64,000 nt of DNA. Source: Carex sylvatica (lineage: Eukaryota > Streptophyta > Magnoliopsida > Poales > Cyperaceae). This document shows, piece after piece, positions 43,482 to 55,281 of this stretch (position 1 is the first letter of the stretch; every line of letters starts with the position of its first letter). The notes below the pieces were generated by a model that was given only the letters and a program-made list of their open reading frames with translations, had not been told where the DNA came from and did no database searches. Location of the stretch: the NCBI GenBank assembly GCA_964058845.1, contig CAXKVR010000038.1, positions 310,001-374,000 on the forward strand, given 5' to 3'. The translations under genes were made by a program, and so were the position numbers.

Positions 43482-46400
43482 ATGGATAACCCGGATTATC
43501 CTGAGTTATTGAAATTAGCACCACAGAACCACAGGGCATGGCAAGTTCGTGATATGGTAATTTTTATTATATTTATTAATTATTTGTTTCAAATAAATAT
43601 TATATGAAGTATTTCAAGGATTTATAATGCTTAATTTTTTTTTTGCAGCCTACCTCTTAATTGGAGGTAAATGTACATCAGACTAGTATTGCTTACAATA
43701 GTCTGATGGACGATGCTCTGAAGAGGTTAGGGTTGTATCAAATTGCTCGCCTTAATGATTGCAAGATTGATCCGCATTTGATTACTTCTCTGGTTGAGAG
43801 GTGGATGATAAGCATAAATTATATACACATTTAATCTAGATTTTATTATGAAATAACACCAATTGTCTTGTATTTATTATGTAAAATGATCAAAATACAC
43901 CTAGAATCAAGTTATTGCAGTTATTTGGCTTTTCTATGCAGGAAATAATGCAAAATAGCAAAAATACCCCCCAGTGCGGATCAACCACCCGCACTGCGGA
44001 TCAATCCAGCCGCACTCGTGGCGCAGAGGAAAAGTCCGAGCCTAGTGCGGACGCACTGAGTCCAGTGCGGATGAGCCCATCCGCATTCAGGACTTGGCCA
44101 AATTTCGGCAACTTCAGAAGAGCAGATTCCACCCGCAGTGCGGGTCATCCATCCGCAGTGCCACCCGCACCCAGATAAAATTGCAGAAGTTAAATAAGGA
44201 AACTTGTCCCAGTGCGGGTGAAGCCACCCGCAGTGCGGGTCATCCATCCGCACTGGACCCGCAGAAAGCCAATAACTGCCCGGTTTGACAGTTTTTCTAT
44301 TTTTGGCGCTTTATGGACGCGTTTTTACTGCCAGAAATACACTTACTTGCCAGGGAAGTAATGCTAAAGAGAGCACCCACTAACCCCACCTTCTAGCCTC
44401 TAAATCGGACATAATCATTGAATATAAAAGAGAGAGTCCTTGGGACCAATGATCATTCAATCTCACATCAACCAACACACCATCATTCTCTCTTTACACA
44501 CACTTAGCGATAAATTCTGGAGGAAGGAAAGCTTTCAAGCGAGGAGAAGAAGGATTTCCGGAGCAAGATTCGGCAAGATAGAGGGCTTTGATTTGTCAAA
44601 GGGTGTAATCATTTTCTTTCATTTGATTTCTTCTTACTTTGCCAATTTTTGTAATGGACCTCTCCAAGAGTGAGTAGTTCTCTCTCTAGGGGTTTAGGTC
44701 ATCATGCATGAACTTGTTTAATTATATTTATTCGGTTATACTGTTTTTATTATGATTGTTTGATTTAATGGTAATTTCTGTGAATTATTCTTTATGATTT
44801 CATATACTTGAAATTCAAGTACCATGTTAGCTTTAATGAATTAAAGTAGCTAGAAATCGTGCTATGTCCTGTTTTTCCGCTTTAATCATTAAACCCCAGC
44901 ATAGGTCAAGTAATCCACCCTGTATCAATCAAATCATAAAGGTATAGGATATCTTATTAACACTAGGATATAAACCGGATCTCCAGAAATTAGAGTTAGG
45001 GTTTTGGTGAGGTAGGTATTTCTGAAGTCAAACTCCTAATTTGGACACCTAGATTGATTAAGTATTGATATGTATTTTGTGTGAACGTGATTGTTAAATA
45101 TCCCTTTAGGATGGTGACAGCCCTAAAATTCGAGGAAAATTAACCCAACCCACCAAAATACTTATATCAATAATTAATTGAAATAGGCTAACATATTAGG
45201 TTAGAAACCTCATTTAAATCAAACATGAATATAAACAAACCGAATAGATAGAATTAGCAAGGGATTGTGGACCAAAGACCCCTAGATCTTCTCAACTTGA
45301 AAAGCAAACCAATATTTCTTTCTTTCATTTCATTTACATCTATTGTTTACTATTCCTTATTCTCGGGTATTGAACCCAACCTTTAGGATTACTTAAACAA
45401 ACCCCCCCTTTACTTTACTTTATTGCACTTTACTTTTATTTACTGAAATTAATTATTTAGGGTTTAAAACTAAGTATTTTCCATACTCTCTGTGGATCGA
45501 TACCTAAAATACTACTTTGATATAATTGTGCACTTGCAATTTGACTCAAAAGCGTTTAAGGTTTAAAAGGTACATCTTATTGTACTGAAACTTCTTAGCG
45601 TACACTTTACGCGCATCAAGTTTTTGGCTAGAGACTAATACATTTCATCTACCTATCGGTGAGGTGATAGTGACGTTGGAAGATGTCGCATGTCTATGGG
45701 GCTTACCGATTAAGGGTAATTAATAATCTCATAGTAGTTTATCTGTTAATTTAATTAACTATTTATAAAAGATAAATTTTTGATTGTATAATTCTTTTAA
45801 TTTATAGGCGATCCGATTTCTGACACCAGCAATACTGATTGGACCCATACTTAGAGTATGATCTACGAGTTGACCCGGCTAGTTTTTACGATCACCTCCA
45901 TCAGACAATGCCATATAAATATAGGATTTATCATCCTGAGACACCGAAAGAACGATTGTCTGTCTCTGCTTATGCACTTAAACTGAGATGGGTGCGGAGA
46001 TGATTTAATGATCCATTACAACAATTTCATGATTATGAGACAGTCGCACGGTACACCCGAGGTTTTTGTATGGATTTATTCGGGTCGGTTATATTTCCAG
46101 ATTCGAGTATAGATGGAGTCCCTGTGATGTACTTACAATTCATCACTGATCTAGAGACTCCACGAGAATACAATTGGGGTGGTGTAGTACTTGCACATCT
46201 CTATCGAGAGTTGTCACGTGCTTGTCACACGGGGGTAGACACAATAGCGGGTCCGATGTTGTTGTTACAGATTTGGTCATGGACTCAATTTTCTACTGGT
46301 CGGCCTATACCCCAGGAAGAGCCACTTCCCTTCGGTGATGCCGATGAGAATGAGAGGAATACTTTCGGTGTGAAGTGGACCACTCTCCATTTGTGGCCAG

Positions 46401-47576
46401 AAAACCCTCACTTAGGTAAAAAGATTTATAATTCGAGATAACATCGATAGATTTATAATTATTTTTTAAAATTTATATTTATATTTATATTTTTTTTTAT
46501 AGGTGGTACAGCCGCATATAGAGATAGCTTCGATAGACTAGCTGATGAGACAGTTAACTAGCGACCATACGTTGATTATTATGATCATTTACCTCGACAT
46601 GTCCGATGACAAAAGAGGTATTGCACGAGTTGCAGTTACGTGATCCATTTTTGGATGGTGGAGTTTCAGCATGTAGTCATGGGCCAGTTTGGTAAGTACC
46701 AAGAGGTCCCGCCTCCTCCTCCTCTACCATGGGATGATATTAGTTATTTACAAAATACATGGTATCATGATGGCAATTCAACAAGGGATGGTTGTTGGTC
46801 GATGACTCTTTGTGAGTTTATTGAGAAACCTGCAATATTAATTGGAGAGCGGAGACCATATGATATGTCGAGGCATCATCTGTATATGCATTGGTTCCAC
46901 GCGCGTGGCATGAGATCAGTGTATCTATCAGATAACAATCCGGAAGCTCTACGACGTCAGGCTCTCCCACGGACAGGAGATGTTGCTACACTGGCATACG
47001 CTTCTCATGGTCATAGGCATTCCCGTGTGGTTCGTACATTACTTTTTTTTTCAATCAAACTAGATTTTTCAATATTAATGTGCAATATGTCATGCTTCGA
47101 AATGTGTTATGTAGATTGCTCGCGAGATACAATGCACTATGCAGGCAATAGACATGGTCAAGACCTCGGGACAAGTGGCATATGGCAAGATGATGCTCGA
47201 GCATGCTCGTGACATTATGGAGGATATTGATCTGATTCACATCTTCCGAGGCATACTCAATAGTGCTGGGATCCCTATGGACTTGGACATGATCAGTTTG
47301 GATGATGATTTCCCTGATCAGCATTATAATCGCCTTACAACTGCAGAGCCTCCCCAGACGTGGGACAACTTCATGAGAGGAACAGAGTCTGGATCTATAT
47401 CTCAGTTCATGATCGATGAATTAATGGGAGGCATTAGTGCAATGGGACCATCCAATGCAAATTACGCTCCATCTACTTTCGATCCACCTCTTCCAACAGG
47501 CCGTATAAGGAATCCTACTGATCCGTACACTCCCGGGAGTGACGCCCTTAGACCAAGGCGACGACGAAGGCATTAA
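43482..47576 (+). pseudogene. MULE2 plant mobile domain (PMD) gene, interrupted by an LTR
   Basis: The start MDNPDYPELLKLAPQNH is 51 bp after the gypsy border. Exon 1 ends before a GTAATT donor at 43557. Exon 2 (about 43650-43805) has a TAA (PTS-stop-LEV) and reaches LITSLVERW, where an LTR cuts in. Beyond it coding resumes with LETNTFHLPIGEV and LEDVACLWGLPIK, then after an intron FGSVIFPDSSIDGVPVMYLQ, EYNWGGVVLAHLYREL and LLLQIWSWTQF. Later parts carry VMGQFGKYQEVPPPPP. A last exon ends in an Arg-rich tail (RPRRRRRH, stop 47574-47576). Stops in several places (for example HT-stop-SMIY near 45853, and in VN-stop-RPY) mark it as a pseudogene. Confidence 0.8.
43806..45618 (+). repeat. Lone Athila-type LTR, 1.8 kb, inside the MULE2 PMD gene
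   Basis: It starts TGATAAGC and ends GCGCATCA. Near its end it resembles the end of the neighbouring gypsy LTR on the minus strand: a 'ctgtggatcgatac' block, 'tgcacttgca' and 'aaaaggtaca...tgtactgaaact'. Directly after it come AGTTTTTGGC, the same ten bases that follow the 5' LTR in the gypsy element. It is therefore a 5' LTR with the first bases of the interior kept, rather than a clean solo LTR. No 5-bp duplication is seen. Its left part (43970-44265) is dense in GC-rich palindromes such as CCCGCAGTGCGGGT. The same LTR start recurs at 63914. Confidence 0.8.
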
Positions 47577-48201
47577 CATGTTTCGATTGAGTAAGTGCAT
47601 CTGTTAAGCATGATACATTTTAATTTTTGATTGGATTTTAATACATTTTTAATCATGTTTTTGTTTTTGTTTTTGCAGAGGTACATGAAGAAATATAAGG
47701 TTAATGTTAGATTGGATCTATTATTTTATGTATGATATATGTAATGTTAAGTGAACTATTGTAACTTTAATTGGACTAACTTATGCTTATTTAAAATTTT
47801 ATATATGCTATCGGCTAACATATGACAGTACGTTCACGATCGATACGTTCATGAGAAATATATTCTTAGAATATAATGAAAATATCAACATAAATTCTTC
47901 GAATACAATAAAATGTCAATATAAGATACATCCCTAAAAATACAATAAAATGTCAACATAAATTCTTAGAATACAATAAAAATATCTAAATAAGATACAT
48001 TAATGTAAACTTAGAAATTCATAAATTCTTACAATACAATAAAAATGTCTAGATAAGATACATTAATATAAACTTAGAAATCCATAAAACAATGTAAATA
48101 TAAATTTCTCAGTTTTATCGAGTCGATGCACCTGTTACAAAATGAATACAACTTAGTTCAAATAAAATGGTAATTATGCAAACGAATTGTCTTTTGAATT
48201 T
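47577..48201. repeat. Interval between MULE2 PMD and transposase ends, with tandem repeats
   Basis: Both genes end towards this AT-rich interval. About 47860-48090 consists of degenerate repeats around 'gaatacaataaaa', 'agataagatacatta' and 'aaacttagaaat'. No gene is seen. Possible polyadenylation signals for both genes lie here but none stands out. Confidence 0.55.
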
Positions 48202-50844
48202 TTAAATTGTTATACCCGAATGTCTTGCTGTAGTTGACTCTTGATTATGTTGTCGAGCATTTCGCCTCGTGGCAGGGGCCTCCATTTTGTCCATAGTCAT
48301 TATTCTCCGCTTGTGTTTTCTCCTACCCTTATTTACTTTATCCGGATATGGCCTTATAATGGGTCCATTATACAATGGTCAATCCCGTTTATTTCTAAAT
48401 CCATTGAATCGACCAGATCAAGTGTTTATATAATTTTGTAAACTGTAATATGAACTAACATAGTCGCTAGAATTTAGCCTCCTCACGAAGCAAACTGCAA
48501 GAACATGGTTACATGGGATACCTGTTAATTGAGGTCTCCGACAGCTACATATAGGTATTCCTTCTGCAGGGAAGGTAACATAGTCCTTCAGTTCGCCCCA
48601 AACACCCTTAAATTAAAAAAATCATATTTACATCAAATGTATTACATGAAAGTAAATAATTAGATTTATCGAATGATTAACTTACTGTCTCGAGAAGTCC
48701 ATTATTATCAATAACCTCATAGTCGTTATGGCCAGCATACATCGCTCTTACCTCATGTTTCCTTGCTTTCTCATTACGACGATGTAAAATCTCAGTAATG
48801 TTCAATGAAAAATTCAATCCAGTTGCCTCCCATCCAATCACGGCCTCCCGCCTATTTACAAACCAGTCGAGACACTTATAAAAGGTCTTATCCATAATTG
48901 CACACACAGGTAGTTGCCTGACAATCCTAAATACACTGTTTAGTACCTCAGAGCCATTACTTGTCATTATACCCCATCAATTGAGGACTCCATCATGCAC
49001 TTGTGCCCACTTATGCAGAGCTAAAGGCTCTGCATCAGAGTTGCGGAGCCGTTTACCAAATTTCATAATGTAGTCATGTACGGCTGCATCTCTTTGCTTA
49101 ATCAAATCCATCTCCTCTTCAAATCTCCAGATTTTTTTTTTGGCAACATATTTCTTGAATACCTTTTTGATCCACTTTTGAGGGTAGTTTTTCCAAATAT
49201 TTTCACAAATATGCTGCGAACACAGTCGGTGGACAGCTTCACCTTTTTCCTCACACCATCCCAGATTAGGAGCCTCAAACACCCCTCGTATACCAAGGTG
49301 CTGGTCCGAGACAACGCATATTTTTCCTGGCCCGACAACATTGATACGTAACCAATTCATAAACCAACCCCAATTTTCTATAGACTCTTTTTCACAAATT
49401 GCAAATGCAAGTGGCAAGAGTTGTTGCTCTTCATCGTAAGCACAAGCCATAAAAAGTTTACCCTTGTATCTTCCGGATAAGAACCCGGCATCAACACTGA
49501 TAACGGGCCGAAGATGAGGCCATGCTTCAATATACGGCCCAAATGCCCATGCAACCTTGTTAAAAATATTGATATTAAACTTGCTTGATGGTTCATCCTC
49601 TAGTAGGTACTGTGTACCTGGATTAGATGCTTTGATGGCACCCAGAAATGATGGCAGCAGCTCGTAAGACTTCTCCCAGCTCCCAAACAAGTCCGCAATT
49701 GCAAGTTTCCTACCTCTCCACAACTTGTTATACGAGGGCACTACTGTTCCAAATTTAACTTTAACCAGATGCTTGATCATTTTAATGTTTAACTCCATAC
49801 TATCTTTCAAAGTCGGTTTAATAATATTAGCAATTACTATGGCAGTCATTTGATGACTATCCAACCTTTGAGCACTTCCAAAATATGTGTGGACAAACGG
49901 GTTGGTGAAAATTATCCATGCACCTGTTGGTACTACCTTTGCATACAATTTTCATTGGCATTTAGAAGATTTACATGCAACTCTATACTTACTTTTATTG
50001 CTGTTTACCACGTCTAACTCTGTATATTTTTTAGGTGAAAAGTAGCAAGTTCTTATTTTAGTTTAGCTTTTGATTCAAACATTTGACCCTCATCAAATTT
50101 TTCATCTGACTTGGGGGGGTTCTCCAGAAATGCATGATCCTTGTATGGCATTGGCAATTGATCGTGGAATGATGAACATGGATGCCTATCTCCCCGATTG
50201 AGGAATGGGATCGACTTGTGCCAATCCTTCAATATTTCTTGGGCGTTCATTTCAGCCTCTGCTTTGTCCATATCTGCGTCCCATGCTTCAGCCGAATCAT
50301 CATCATCATCAAAAGAACTTGTATCAGTTTCTGTGTCTTGATCTGATTGCTCACAAGGGTCATCACCAGTCTGAACCGGAGGTGTGTAGGTGGGTACAGG
50401 TACACTGCCCGACTCAGGATGAAAGTCGGTCTGAACCGACGGTGTGTTACTACCTCCAGGCAAACTATCTAGACACGGGTCATAACCCATTTGGTTTCTA
50501 CCATGGTGCGCCTCAACTACCAATTCTATAACCTTAAATCCAGCAACTTGAGCTGCAATTTATTTAATGACATCCCAAGTTTCCTCAATTTGTATCCGAA
50601 ATAGTGAGAAATGGTACGATCCGGGTTGTGCTGTGTTCATACGTACCCTAATTGTCAATTTGACTCGACTCGGAAGCAATTCAAGTCCAATGTATATCTG
50701 CCATCTTATAATAGCAAAACTGGTAGAATTAGATACAGTAAACGTAAATGCAGCCCCTATGTCATAACCAACACCTGTTGAAGTGCTTTGGAGGTTACCA
50801 CCATAATACACATTGATCAATAGCAGTGACATTTTGCTGAACAA
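48202..50844 (-). pseudogene. MULE2 MuDR-type transposase
   Basis: The N-terminus (MSLLLINVYYGGNL; first ATG of the frame at 50844) is the same beta-grasp region as in MULE1 and MULE3. A TAA interrupts it at 50560 (WDVIK-stop). An acidic linker precedes the MuDR DNA-binding region, which is broken by stops and a frameshift at 49950-50053. The catalytic part is open from 49948: first Asp in PVISVDAGFLSGRYKG, second in CVVSDQHLGI, a Cys/His pair in VHRLCSQHICENIW. A TGA then precedes WGIMTSNGSE, which holds the catalytic Glu. After an intron (donor GTAAGT near 48685) a SWIM finger follows (CSC, then GIPCNHVLAVC). The tail has two TGA codons at Trp positions. Transposase would bind and cut the MULE ends. 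Confidence 0.85.
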
Positions 50845-50845
50845 G

Positions 50846-51163
50846 AATCAAACACTAAATTAACTCCAGATATTTTTTAATTTTACAACACTAAATGTAA
50901 ACAAATAATTAAAAAAAACTCACAATAATAATCAGAAGACGATGCTGAGTACAATGGTGATGGCGATCTGTTAATTTGGCAACTTCTCTATTGAATAATA
51001 ATAAAAAAAAAATCAAACACTAAATTAACTCCAAATATTTTTTAATTTTACAACACTAAATATAAACAAATAAGTAAAAAAAACTCACAATAATAATCAG
51101 AAGACGATGCTGAGTACAATGGTAGTGGCGATCTGTTAATTTGGCAACTTCTCTATTGGATTT
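50846..51163 (-). repeat. Tandem duplication upstream of the MULE2 transposase
   Basis: Two copies of a 165-bp unit (from AATCAAACACTAAATTAACT to TTGGCAACTTCTCTATTG) stand side by side just upstream of the start codon. They differ at only a few positions. The unit would be part of the promoter or leader. Confidence 0.85.
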
Positions 51164-51249
51164 GAAAAAAACAAAATAATGAAAAAAAGAAAAGAATAAT
51201 GGAGGTAGGGAAGAGAAGAAGAGAGAGGACTGCTGCGCGGAATAAAATC

Positions 51250-51522
51250 TAAAGCTGCCTCCACTGATCCACAGGATCGGTGTGGAGATTTCAGAGGCTA
51301 CACTGATCCACAAGATCGATGGAGGGTTATTTATGTGTAACTATACGTGTGGCGTGTGGCACGGGTAGAAATGAGCTCCACCGATCCTATGGATTGGTAT
51401 AGGAGTTCTGTTTTTTGCTCCACCGATCTTACGGATTGGTGGAGGCTATTTTTCGAATTTCGATTAGCTGAAGGCTGTTTCCGGTAAAATATTTAAAATA
51501 AATTCTATTTAAAAAAAAAATC
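51250..51522 (-). repeat. MULE2 right terminal inverted repeat and subterminal palindromes
   Basis: The outer 160 bp match the left end in reverse. Four more copies of the CCACCGATCC...GGATCGGTGG palindrome, each slightly altered, lie at about 51258-51285, 51300-51325, 51383-51408 and 51420-51447. Confidence 0.8.
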
Positions 51523-51530
51523 CAGAATAG

Positions 51531-53085
51531 TTGTCAAAAAAAAAATTAAAAAAATTATATTTTTTTTAAAATAGAGAGTATTGTTTTGGTAAAAGTTCAC
51601 TTTTAAAAAATATATATTTAGTTTTTCGTTGTTTCTCAATTAATATAAGCAAAGTTTCTTCCTTGAAATCTTACGATTGTTGATTGAATCTTCCAAAATC
51701 TCTTTATCCAAAACCAGCCCAGAAACATCCATGTTTGTCTTAAAAACAAATAATTGGCTATTAAATTAACTTAAAGCCAAACTAAAATTTGTGAATGTAC
51801 ACCAAGTTAAATAACCCGGAGGAATTTTCCGAGGGCCTTTGTTGCTGTCGTTAGTCCAAAGTTGACAATATTGGAATTTTTCAGGGTCCGCATGCTAATT
51901 TTGTCCTCTCCCTCCTTAAACCTTACAAATTAGATGGTTAATATTGAATTTTAGTTATTCAAATTCCAAAAGAAATAAAACTAAGTTTACTTTAAATTAC
52001 AACAATAGATTTGACACGTTAATCTTAATATCATATAAAGAGCTGTTTTTTTCTTAATTAAATTATTATTATAATCCAACATCGTGTGCTCTCCCTACTT
52101 ACAAATTACAAGGTGAATATTGAATTTTAGTTATTCAAATTCCAAATCAAATAGAATTGAAGTTTATTATAAAGTACAACAATAGATTTGCCACATTAAT
52201 CTTAGTACCAAATTAGGATTTTTTTTAAAAAATAGAATTAATTTTAATTATTTTAATAAAACAAACACTATTATTTTGATTTTTATAAATTTTGTTTTAA
52301 AAAATCTGCATTGGTCATTCTACTTATTCTCCCTCCACAAATTCATGTTTTTTTTTTATATAAATCAACTCAATAATATTTTTTTATTATAATAATTAAA
52401 ATTAGTTCTATATAAAAAAAAAAATCCAAATTAGATATCATGAGCAGAGTCATGATATCAAACTCCAATCGAACTCAAATCAAATCGAAATTAAATTAAT
52501 GTAAACAAACAAATTATATAATTCAACAACAAAGTAGGCACTTTTCGCGAGAGAAAAAACGTATTTATGACGGTTCTCCGTCGCTAAAAGTACCGTTACT
52601 AATAGAAAAAACACTTTTATGATGGTATTCCGTCGCGAAAAGTTACTTTTTACCCTCGCAAAAAGTGCCTATCTTCTTATTGTTAAACAACTAATTAGAG
52701 TAGAAGGCCAATCAAGATCAAACTCCCATCAATAATCTATTCTAAATAGAATGTATTAATTATAAATTTAGCAATTAGCTCTAATATCTCCCTCTCAAAA
52801 GTACTAATCATAATATTTTAAACTGAAAATTTTCAATTTTTTTGAAAAAATAGTAAAAAATTTTAAAAAAAATATAAAATTTAATCTCTAAGTACATTTT
52901 AATATGAAGAACACATTAGAAGGTTCGAATCAACTATTTAAATTTCGAAAATAAAAATATAAGAAAAGGATGCACGTTGAAGCACAAAAGAAAGGATTCA
53001 ATTTAACCCGCCTCTATATATATATAAATATATAATTCTCTTACTGCAACATGTCCAACTAAGGACAATAAAGTAGAGTTATTAG
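51531..53085. other. AT-rich stretch without genes
   Basis: No gene is seen. A segment is loosely repeated: 'acaaattag...gaatattgaattttagttattcaaattcc' occurs at 51925-51970 and again at 52105-52145. A small MITE lies at 52524-52690. Confidence 0.5.
52524..52690. mobile_element. Small MITE with CACTTTTCGCGAG ends (copy 2)
   Basis: The ends read CAACAACAAAGTAGGCACTT at the left and AGGCACTTTTTGCGAGGG, reversed, at the right. The interior repeats the CCGTCGCTAA and ATTCCGTCGCGAA motifs. It is longer than copy 1 at 24711 because an internal block is duplicated. Confidence 0.55.
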
Positions 53086-53093
53086 CTCACACG

Positions 53094-53611
53094 TACGGGT
53101 GTAAATGGTCGGATACGGATCGGATAGTGGTCTTACTGTATCCGTATCCGTTATATTTTTTCAGATACAGATACGGATAGTCTTAGATACGAATACGGAT
53201 CAGATATTAAATGTTACGAATACAGATCGGATATCGGACAGATACAAATATTTTTTATAATTAGCTTGTTAGTTACAAAATATTTATTATATTATTAAAA
53301 TATTTATCACTAATTATGTCATAGTGTTATATTATTCATCAAAATATATATCTATATGAAATTTAATAAATTATTCGTACAATATGCAATTCAATAAATC
53401 AATTTAAGAACATATATCATATTTGTTGTGGTTTAAAGTGTAAACGGTCGGATACGGATAGTTAAAAGCCTTACTGTATCTGTATCCTTTATAATTTTTC
53501 AAATACGGATACGGATAGTCTCAGATACGGATACGGATCGGATAATTTAAGTACTTTTCCGAATTCGAATTCGGACGAAATCGGATATTATCCAATCCGT
53601 TTACACCCTCA
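53094..53611. mobile_element. hAT-like MITE, about 0.5 kb
   Basis: The ends are GGGTGTAAATGGTCGGATAC at the left and AGGGTGTAAACGGATTGGAT, reversed, at the right. The flanks CTCACACG (53086-53093) and CTCACACA (53612-53619) agree at seven of eight bases. The interior repeats 'ggatacggat' motifs. A second start-like segment at about 53438 (GTGTAAACGGTCGGATACGG) suggests an internal duplication or a nested copy. Confidence 0.65.
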
Positions 53612-53966
53612 CTCACACATCCTTGTCCCATCAATCGCCCCTCCTTCATTAACTCCGCATTACACATAAACCAAGTGTCTTCCTTTTCTTCTATTTTTTT
53701 CTCTTCTTTTTTGTGGTAATTTTTCTCTTAGACCAAAATCAATAAAAATAAACCCAAAATAAGAGCAGGTAATAAGACCACCATATTTGAACAGTCACTA
53801 AAGCATACTGTTCAACGATGATGGAATAATGTACTACTCATAGTCATATCCAACACTTTGCCTTTTCTAAGCTAGGTTAGTAGGTGTATATCACCCTTGT
53901 ACACACACAAAAGATACCAAAGATTGGTAATGAAATTAGGAATACTTAATACTAAACCATATATAT

Positions 53967-54353
53967 CTATCTTGACACGCAAGATGCCAACGAGACGGTT
54001 AGCTGGTATGGGAATGTGTTGGCATATTGGAATGATAGAACTGAGCCCGATGGGAAAGGCCGGCCATCATTTACCAAGCAGTCATTGTAGCGAAGCCGGC
54101 GAAAGACACACGGATTGACCAGTCGGGCGGAGCTGAACCAACCACAACTCAAATGGATCTGCCCGAGTTCGCAACCCACATTGGTCCTCTCAGTGCACAC
54201 ATTTACTACCTGCACTGTGTAGGTTGGTATCCCATTTGGCAATGGAGCAGTGTCGCCTTGGTGGATGACGATGTCATCCTTCGTGCAACCGTCTCCAACC
54301 CTTTGTGTGGTTACATGCATTGGACGTGTCCAGTGATGTTGTCCCATATTCAA
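53967..54353 (-). CDS. Last exon of a TPD1-like secreted ligand gene (partial)
   Basis: Minus-strand reading gives the conserved C-terminal domain of the TAPETUM DETERMINANT1 family. It runs CTKDDIVIHQGDTAPLPNG, then PTYTVQVVNVC, IHLSCGWFSS, RLVNPCVFRRL, DCLVNDGRPF and LSFQYANTF, ending SCVSR at 53967. Cys residues occur in the family pattern. TPD1 is a small secreted cysteine-rich ligand of the EMS1 receptor kinase and sets tapetum fate in anthers. The signal-peptide exon is not found in the 430 bp up to the MULE3 border. The gene may be truncated, or its 5' exon may lie beyond MULE3. The 5' limit of this exon is uncertain; homology is clear only from about 54290. The frame itself has no stop. 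Confidence 0.75.
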   Translation of the reverse strand: MNMGQHHWTRPMHVTTQRVGDGCTKDDIVIHQGDTAPLPNGIPTYTVQVVNVCTERTNVGCELGQIHLSCGWFSSARLVNPCVFRRLRYNDCLVNDGRPFPSGSVLSFQYANTFPYQLTVSLASCVSR

Positions 54354-54539
54354 CTTGGAGTAACTCGAAGGTAGTCGTTTGGCTAAACAGGAATTTTTAA
54401 AAATAATGAAGGAAATGACAATTCGAATTAGGACCAGCGGGCATCTACTGGAATGAAGAAAAAAGCTTGTCAGAGATATGAAAAGGAAACTTACGCTTCA
54501 AACCCCATCTTTTCTTTTTTTACAATATGGGGGCGGGTA

Positions 54540-54750
54540 CATAACTGTTGTGGGGCCTTTTAAATTGGGCTGACTCGGAGGCTTCTGAGTGTCTGGATGT
54601 TTTTTTCCTTTATTTAATTTTCCGTTCCGTTAATTTTCTGTTCTGTTGGGTTGTAGGTTTAAAGTATGCTGTTGTAATATTTGGACAATTTTCATTAATG
54701 AATTCCTACGGGTTTTCTCCTCCCAAAAAAAGAAAAGCTAACAATTTTTT
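54540..54750 (+). repeat. Possible 3' end of a LINE-type retroelement
   Basis: The T/G-rich tail, the phrase 'tttcattaatgaattcctacgggttttctcctccc' and the final A-rich run (54726-54737) resemble plant LINE 3' ends as I recall them. No coding part is present. The call rests on general appearance only. Confidence 0.25.
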
Positions 54751-54786
54751 TTACTTCCTAATACTATGTAGTTTTAACTAAAGAAC

Positions 54787-54994
54787 CGGCCATTTTTATT
54801 AATACCCCTTAAAAAAAAAAAAATTTAACAATACCCTCGTGTTTAATTTTTTTTTATTACTACCCCGACCGCCAGGGCTCCAGACGGTCCATATATTGAA
54901 AGAAACCGCCCCCCCCCCCCCCCCGGGCGGTCCACTACCCCAAGCAAACCGCCCCCCCCCCCTCCCCCCCCTCCCCCGGGCGGTCCCCTATGAG
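54787..54994 (+). repeat. MULE3 left terminal inverted repeat
   Basis: It aligns with the reverse complement of 63720-63901. It carries C runs of 18 bases near 54909 and several of 8-11 near 54950-54976, where the right repeat has only 6-7. The expansions make it about 25 bp longer. Confidence 0.9.
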
Positions 54995-55281
54995 TATATT
55001 TTCTCTCCTCTGCCTCATTCCGAACCAAAAATAATTCGCGCCCGTCTCCTGTAACGACAGGTATTATTTTGTAAATTTTTTTTAATTATTACTAATTAGT
55101 TAATTACTGTAGTATTAATTAGTATTAATGTAGAAACTGTAGCATTACTGTAGCATTACTGTAGCAACAAGTAATTTTTTTTTAAAATTAGCCATTTATT
55201 ATTGTGCTCGTTATAATTACTGAACAATTATTATAATACTTATAAAATTATTTTTTTTAAATGTAGTTTGTTAAGTAAAAG

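Larger units (their letters stand above)
31420..51522. mobile_element. MULE2: Mutator-like element with PMD and transposase genes, interrupted by a gypsy element
   Basis: The inverted ends begin (C)GATTTTTTT, and similarity continues through GAATTTGTTTTAAATATTTTA and palindromic CCACCGATCC motifs. The flanking direct repeat CAGAATAG (31412-31419 and 51523-51530) has eight matching bases; a ninth differs. Removing the gypsy element (32522-43430 plus duplication) and the LTR at 43806-45618 leaves about 7.4 kb. Inside, the PMD gene (plus) and the transposase gene (minus) face each other, the same layout as in MULE1 and MULE3. Confidence 0.82.

Noticed and set aside
43915..44288. Frames of 64-90 codons within the lone LTR
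   Set aside because: They are translations of the GC-rich palindrome cluster, open on both strands for composition reasons.
53897..54118. Plus-strand 73-codon frame over the TPD1-like exon
   Set aside because: The minus strand encodes the conserved TPD1 domain; the plus frame is its shadow.
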